Part shown: piece after piece, positions 60,086-64,000 of the stretch
How positions within the stretch are numbered: the first letter of the stretch is position 1
Layout of the letters: each line of letters opens with the position of its first letter
NCBI GenBank assembly: GCA_902792815.1
Contig: CADBAY010000001.1
Location: 62,001-126,000 of the forward strand
Reading direction: 5' to 3'
DNA: 64,000 nt
From: an uncultured Bacteroidia bacterium
GTDB lineage: Bacteria > Bacteroidota > Bacteroidia > Bacteroidales > UBA932
Translations under genes and position numbers: made by a program
Notes under the pieces: generated by a model
Database searches by the model: none
Told to the model about the DNA's origin: nothing
The model's input: only the letters and a program-made list of their open reading frames with translations

Positions 60086-61315
60086 ATGAAAAGGTTTCTC
60101 TATCCAGTAATTGCGTGCGTCCTGCTGCTTTGCGCTCCTGCCTGCGAGATCCATTTCGACCTCGACAAGATATCGGAGGCCAAGATGTACGTGCAGTACC
60201 TGCCCTCACCGGAGTCGTCGGTAATGATGATAGCTTATGCCGAGCCTGCGTACGGGAAGGAAGGAGAAGTTTCGTACGATTTCAGCGGCTCCAGCCTCTC
60301 GGTAAACGTCAACGGCAAGGCAGCTGACATACGGTATCCATCTTCAGAAGAGATTGATGAGAACGGGTGGTTCAATTACGGCGGAAACTGCAGGATCGCT
60401 TTGGCCCGGATGCCTTCGGAGCTCAAGAGCGGTGACGTTATTGACTTCGCCCTCGGCGGGAGCGGTGTCAAGACGGCACATGCCAGGACCGTAATCCCGC
60501 CAAAGCCCGGCATAATGGGAACAACTTTCGAAAGGGTACAAATGCCCGACTCGTCCGAAGCGGTACGTGTAACCCTGAAGCTCGACAAACCTGTCGGCAA
60601 AGGTGAGTATTACGGGCTCAAGGCTGCAGTAAGGACCACCACGATAAGCGCGCACACACCTATTATCTACACCGACAGCGATATAGAGGATGGCAAGCCC
60701 CTCCCAAAGGCCCTCCCCTTCCCTTTTCCGGAGCTGGAAATCGACACGACGGTGATTGAGACCTGCATTTTCCCGGGGCAGCTTGCCACTACCGCAGACC
60801 TTAATTCACTCGACCTTGACGCCTTTGCCAACGTACAGTATTACAACGGATTACTAAGTTCGAACATGTTCACCAGCGAGTCAATGATGCTCCTTGGCGG
60901 CAAAATGTTCGACTCCGACAGCTACTCGTTTTACATCAACTCGCTGGACGGTTCGGCATTCGGAGGGAGTGTGGGTATAGACTTCACACCCGACGACCTG
61001 AGCGTCCTGAAAGACTGGGACGGGGAATCCCCGATATTTTTGCTCTTGGGCGGCAAGAGCGAACTCCGGCTGGAGCTCTTCCGTTTAAGCGAAGAGCTGT
61101 ACAATTACTGCAAAGCCCAGTATCTGGGTAACTTCAACATGCTCTCCAACCTGGGCCTGTCGCCGCCCAACTTCACCTACACAAATGTCCATGACGGCAT
61201 AGGCATAGTGGGCGGCCTCAACCTTACCCGCTCCGAATGGTATAATCTCACGGAGCTGCTTAGTAATCCCAATAGCTCCGCAAACCTATTTCCCTCCGAA
61301 TCATCTTCTCGATAG
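60086..61315 (+). CDS. DUF4249 lipoprotein, partner of the TonB-dependent receptor
   Basis: A 409-residue lipoprotein with lipobox A-P-A-C (Cys20). Residues about 21-150 contain the beta-rich DUF4249 region ('YLPSPESSVMMIAYAEPAYG', 'VSYDFSGSSLSVNVNGK'), usually exposed on the cell surface beside a TonB-dependent receptor. The last 56 bases overlap the 3' end of the convergent BACON-like lipoprotein gene. It ends with a Ser-rich tail. Confidence 0.82.
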   Translation: MKRFLYPVIACVLLLCAPACEIHFDLDKISEAKMYVQYLPSPESSVMMIAYAEPAYGKEGEVSYDFSGSSLSVNVNGKAADIRYPSSEEIDENGWFNYGGNCRIALARMPSELKSGDVIDFALGGSGVKTAHARTVIPPKPGIMGTTFERVQMPDSSEAVRVTLKLDKPVGKGEYYGLKAAVRTTTISAHTPIIYTDSDIEDGKPLPKALPFPFPELEIDTTVIETCIFPGQLATTADLNSLDLDAFANVQYYNGLLSSNMFTSESMMLLGGKMFDSDSYSFYINSLDGSAFGGSVGIDFTPDDLSVLKDWDGESPIFLLLGGKSELRLELFRLSEELYNYCKAQYLGNFNMLSNLGLSPPNFTYTNVHDGIGIVGGLNLTRSEWYNLTELLSNPNSSANLFPSESSSR

Positions 61316-63647
61316 CATCGTCGTTCTTGTATAGGAACTTCGCGTAAGGGACCTTGTCCAACCTTTCAACAGATTTCCTGAGCAAATTATCGTACTCGTT
61401 GAAGGATTCTACATACTGGAACCTGACGGGATAAGTTCTGATATAGTTGCAACGAGTTCCGTCATTCAATTGAATAGAGAGATTGATGATGACGGACAAC
61501 TCCGGAAGGTACATTTCTTTGTCGGTTGGCCTTGAATAATCTACCCAGAACGGCCATGACAGGAACTGTTTTGAGACGCCCAGGCCACTGAGGTTCATAT
61601 CCGGGTTAAAGGGGTCTTCTTCTTCCGTTTTAGTATAGTACATCAGGGTATTGTTGACATAGCTCAGTCTGCTGATTTTCGGCATCTGATTCTCCGGAAT
61701 GGGGATTCCCGGATAACCGTCATCGTCCAGACGGTAGATTTTCCGCGTCTTTGCTGCATAATCTACCCTGGGGACCTTGACGGCAATGCCCATCGCCTCT
61801 CTTGAAGGCCAGGAAGCTTTGACTTCCTTCACGGGGATCTCGGGCGTCATCCTTATGCTCATGGCCTTAATCTGGTTCGCAGGGAAAAGGCGCTCATTCA
61901 GTTTGAGGCGCACCGAGGAGGGATCGAAGAAGTAATCCACTGACGAAGAAAAAGAAGCATTGGGGCCAAGATAGTATGCTCTGTCTTCGTCTTTTTCAAA
62001 ATAAAGGCTGGCAGCAGTATAATACGCAACGGGAGCAGTCTCCAGATTCCATACTCCTTCTCCAATGCCGGCATCCTTTGCAAATTTGTCAATGGTAAAC
62101 GTCGGGAATTTAAGACCGGACTGACGGTCTCCCCTGATGAAACCTTCCGTGTCGATAGTTCCTTTGAGGTCCAGTTTGATGGTCCCTTCCATCTGTCCGG
62201 TCTTCGAGATGTCGGGCTCCTCCTCCTCGTCCAATCCCGTTATTACGCCTGAGATGGCTTTAAAACCGATGCTGGCCACAGCCAGGCCCAGGGCATAGGG
62301 ATCGGCCGTCTTGGCCTTATCCATCGCATCCAGAAAGTAAGCGCTGAAATTATCGTCGGCCGTCAAGTCGGATCCCAGGCCGGTGATGGTGGAGAGTACG
62401 GTGCCCAGACTGCTGACGGAACGGGGTTTCTTCCAGAGGGCATCCAGATTCAGATTTCCATTGAAAGAGCCGTTGATGTCGGCCTTGACAAGGGATTGGA
62501 GCGATACGTGGTCCTTGTTGAAGGTGAGCATCCTGAGGCTGATATCTTTCTTGCCGATTGAGTTAAGGTCAAACTGAAACATGGAGGGCATATCTATGTC
62601 AATGGCCCACCAGCCGCTCTCCGGGATGATATTGCCGGAGGTGCCGAAGCGTCCGTCGTCTGTATAGGGCGTTGTCAGGTATGTGAAACGGCTGTTGCGG
62701 TAATTGCTGAGTTTGCCATGGTCGGTGAAGTCGTAAGCCAGGGCGTAGGGGCGTTCCAGAGCGGCCGCCCACTCGCTGGGGACGGTTACGGCCCACAGAT
62801 GGTCGTTGATATCCTTCATATTGGCGTCGCCTGTCAGGTAATAGAAGAAGCGGAGTTTGCCCACATAAGGATTATACATTGCAAAGTAGTTGAAATTCGG
62901 AAGGGAACGGTTGCCTGTGTAATTGAGCACCAGTTTCCACTGTCCGTTAGAGAGCATCTTCTTGGCCTCTCCGTCCGGAAGGTGAGATTCGTTGATGTCG
63001 GCCCAGGGAAGCGGTACGATGGTATAGCCCTTGATGTTGTTCACCACCTCGGGGCCTTTTCCGTCGAAAAGGTAGATGGCCTCTTCCTTGGTCCAGTCGG
63101 CTTCAAAGTCCGTATTTACAGACTTGATGTCGCTCAGCTTGGGGCCACCCATGCCGCCTCCAGTGTTCAACACCATCATGACGCCCTGTTCAGTGGGGAC
63201 GAAGCAGTAGTTCGGCTTTTCGTCGTCAATTCTCAGAATCCGTTCTCCCTGGGTTACATGGAGCGTAAGCGTATTGCCGGACTCGGTAGTTATTACCACA
63301 TCCGTATCCCTCTCATCGTAATCATCCAGATATTCATATGTGGTATAGGAGAGCTCGAACTGAGGGTATTCGCCTCCGCTCAGCCAATAGAATCCCGTTT
63401 CGGGGTCTTTGAACTCACCCAGTTTGATGGTTCCCAAATAATCGGCCTTAAGCCAGTCGGCATTGGATACTACCTGCTTCACATGGGGGTTGAAACCACC
63501 TTCGATTACCACCCTGACAGACTCTGTGGTATTGTCCACCACAATATCAAATTCCTCGTTAACAGTTACGTAAACGGGGTTTTCATTTTTACATGCCGCC
63601 AGCGCAAACAAAATGCAGGCAGCAATGATAATCCTGTCGAATCTCAT
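61260..63647 (-). CDS. Large lipoprotein with BACON-like N-terminal domain
   Basis: A 795-residue lipoprotein with lipobox L-A-A-C (Cys19). Residues about 25-135 look like a BACON domain ('VVSNADWLKADYLGTI', 'TYEYLDDYDERDTDVVITTE', ending 'TLTLHVTQG'). The remainder is beta-rich, with 'SNYRNSRFTYLTTPYTDDGR', a central low-complexity helical part and a C-terminal domain with 'KLNERLFPANQIKAMSIRMT'; no enzyme motif seen. It starts 18 bases after the stop of an AraC-type regulator gene and overlaps the DUF4249 gene tail to tail. Likely surface-exposed. Confidence 0.8.
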   Translation of the reverse strand: MRFDRIIIAACILFALAACKNENPVYVTVNEEFDIVVDNTTESVRVVIEGGFNPHVKQVVSNADWLKADYLGTIKLGEFKDPETGFYWLSGGEYPQFELSYTTYEYLDDYDERDTDVVITTESGNTLTLHVTQGERILRIDDEKPNYCFVPTEQGVMMVLNTGGGMGGPKLSDIKSVNTDFEADWTKEEAIYLFDGKGPEVVNNIKGYTIVPLPWADINESHLPDGEAKKMLSNGQWKLVLNYTGNRSLPNFNYFAMYNPYVGKLRFFYYLTGDANMKDINDHLWAVTVPSEWAAALERPYALAYDFTDHGKLSNYRNSRFTYLTTPYTDDGRFGTSGNIIPESGWWAIDIDMPSMFQFDLNSIGKKDISLRMLTFNKDHVSLQSLVKADINGSFNGNLNLDALWKKPRSVSSLGTVLSTITGLGSDLTADDNFSAYFLDAMDKAKTADPYALGLAVASIGFKAISGVITGLDEEEEPDISKTGQMEGTIKLDLKGTIDTEGFIRGDRQSGLKFPTFTIDKFAKDAGIGEGVWNLETAPVAYYTAASLYFEKDEDRAYYLGPNASFSSSVDYFFDPSSVRLKLNERLFPANQIKAMSIRMTPEIPVKEVKASWPSREAMGIAVKVPRVDYAAKTRKIYRLDDDGYPGIPIPENQMPKISRLSYVNNTLMYYTKTEEEDPFNPDMNLSGLGVSKQFLSWPFWVDYSRPTDKEMYLPELSVIINLSIQLNDGTRCNYIRTYPVRFQYVESFNEYDNLLRKSVERLDKVPYAKFLYKNDDAIEKMIRREIGLRSYWDY

Positions 63648-63665
63648 TTGAGGTTATTTATTGAT

Positions 63666-64000
63666 TTATAAATTATTATGTACTGCGCTCCTATACTCGG
63701 AAGGACTTACTCCCAAGCGGGATTTAAATATAGTCTGAAATGTGCGCCTTGTCCGGAATCCAGCGTCCAGGCAGATTGCTTCGATGGTATATTGAGGATG
63801 ACTCTTGAGCAAAAGACAGGCCTTTGCAAGCCGCTTCTCGGTGAGATATACGGCAAAGCTTCCATATTGCGGCTGACTCTTAAGCAAACGGACTATACGC
63901 CTTTGGGAAATGCCCAGGGCTTCCGAAGCTGTCTTTAAATCCAGATCCGGATTCTGATACAATGACATTTCGTCCATTTTTGCGTCCATCCAGTCCATAA
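63666..64000 (-). CDS. AraC-family regulator, C-terminal domain only (gene enters from the right edge)
   Basis: The frame is open to the right edge, so the N-terminus is missing; a methionine at 63998 is probably internal. The visible 111 codons are an AraC-type double helix-turn-helix: 'TASEALGISQRRIVRLLKSQ' (first HTH) and 'TIEAICLDAGFRTRRTFQTI' followed by 'FKSRLGVSPSEYR' (second HTH and signature). Such domains occur on AraC regulators and on hybrid two-component systems of Bacteroidetes. It lies directly upstream of the BACON-like lipoprotein gene on the same strand and may control it or be co-transcribed with it. Confidence 0.88.
   Translation of the reverse strand, partial: MDWMDAKMDEMSLYQNPDLDLKTASEALGISQRRIVRLLKSQPQYGSFAVYLTEKRLAKACLLLKSHPQYTIEAICLDAGFRTRRTFQTIFKSRLGVSPSEYRSAVHNNL

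Overview
The window is chromosomal DNA from a member of the Bacteroidales. The evidence is the Bacteroidetes-type promoter (TTG, about 19 bases, TAnnTTTG) in front of several genes, a complete Bat aerotolerance operon, a TonB-dependent receptor paired with a DUF4249 lipoprotein, the serC-serA pair, SPase II lipoproteins, and many start/stop overlaps (ATGA, TAATG, TGATG). The sequence is fairly GC-rich for the order, which fits Rikenellaceae-like or uncultured gut lineages, but the genus cannot be fixed from sequence alone. No rRNA, tRNA, CRISPR array, prophage or insertion sequence was recognised.

Layout. 1-4780 (leftward): a collagen-like-repeat lipoprotein running off the left edge, a polyol-type MFS transporter, an endonuclease/exonuclease/phosphatase-fold lipoprotein and a small secreted protein. 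4854-7574: pyruvate phosphate dikinase with its own promoter and terminator. 7657-18402 (leftward operon): DPP-IV-type peptidase, FolC, a giant alpha-2-macroglobulin-like protein, a degenerate PurL/AIR-synthase-like protein and a PIN-PhoH ATPase. 18462-20703 (rightward): secreted histidine phosphatase and TruA; truA carries an in-frame palindromic insertion. 20794-28965: Bat operon (MoxR, DUF58, a membrane protein, BatA, BatB, BatC and a BatD-BatE fusion). 29044-36283: ExbB, ExbD, a TonB-like protein, an RluB-type pseudouridine synthase with a long PYGE-repeat arm, Era, a ParC/GyrA subunit and a tiny membrane protein.

36284-37938 is a 1.65-kb region without a convincing gene. It holds a terminator, two unrelated tandem-repeat arrays that share a 51-bp period, several hairpins, two promoters and a GntR/YtrA-like operator palindrome. 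It leads into a MacAB-TolC-type exporter operon (37939-43601) and a small secreted protein. 44175-54654 (leftward) carries a secreted protein of unknown function, a second histidine phosphatase, MetG, DnaG, RecQ and a DUF1015 protein with an unusual nine-cysteine cluster. A divergent promoter region at about 55.3 kb separates a leftward pRiA4b ORF-3-like protein from a rightward operon: an IMPACT/YigZ protein, SerC, SerA, a TonB-dependent receptor and a DUF4249 lipoprotein. The right end has a leftward BACON-like lipoprotein and the C-terminal DNA-binding domain of an AraC-type regulator.

Most of the window is core metabolism, envelope and information processing. The most unusual material is the 36.3-37.9 kb repeat region with its operator, the palindrome inside truA, the BatD-BatE fusion, the AIR-synthase-like protein in the macroglobulin operon, and the cysteine cluster in DUF1015.
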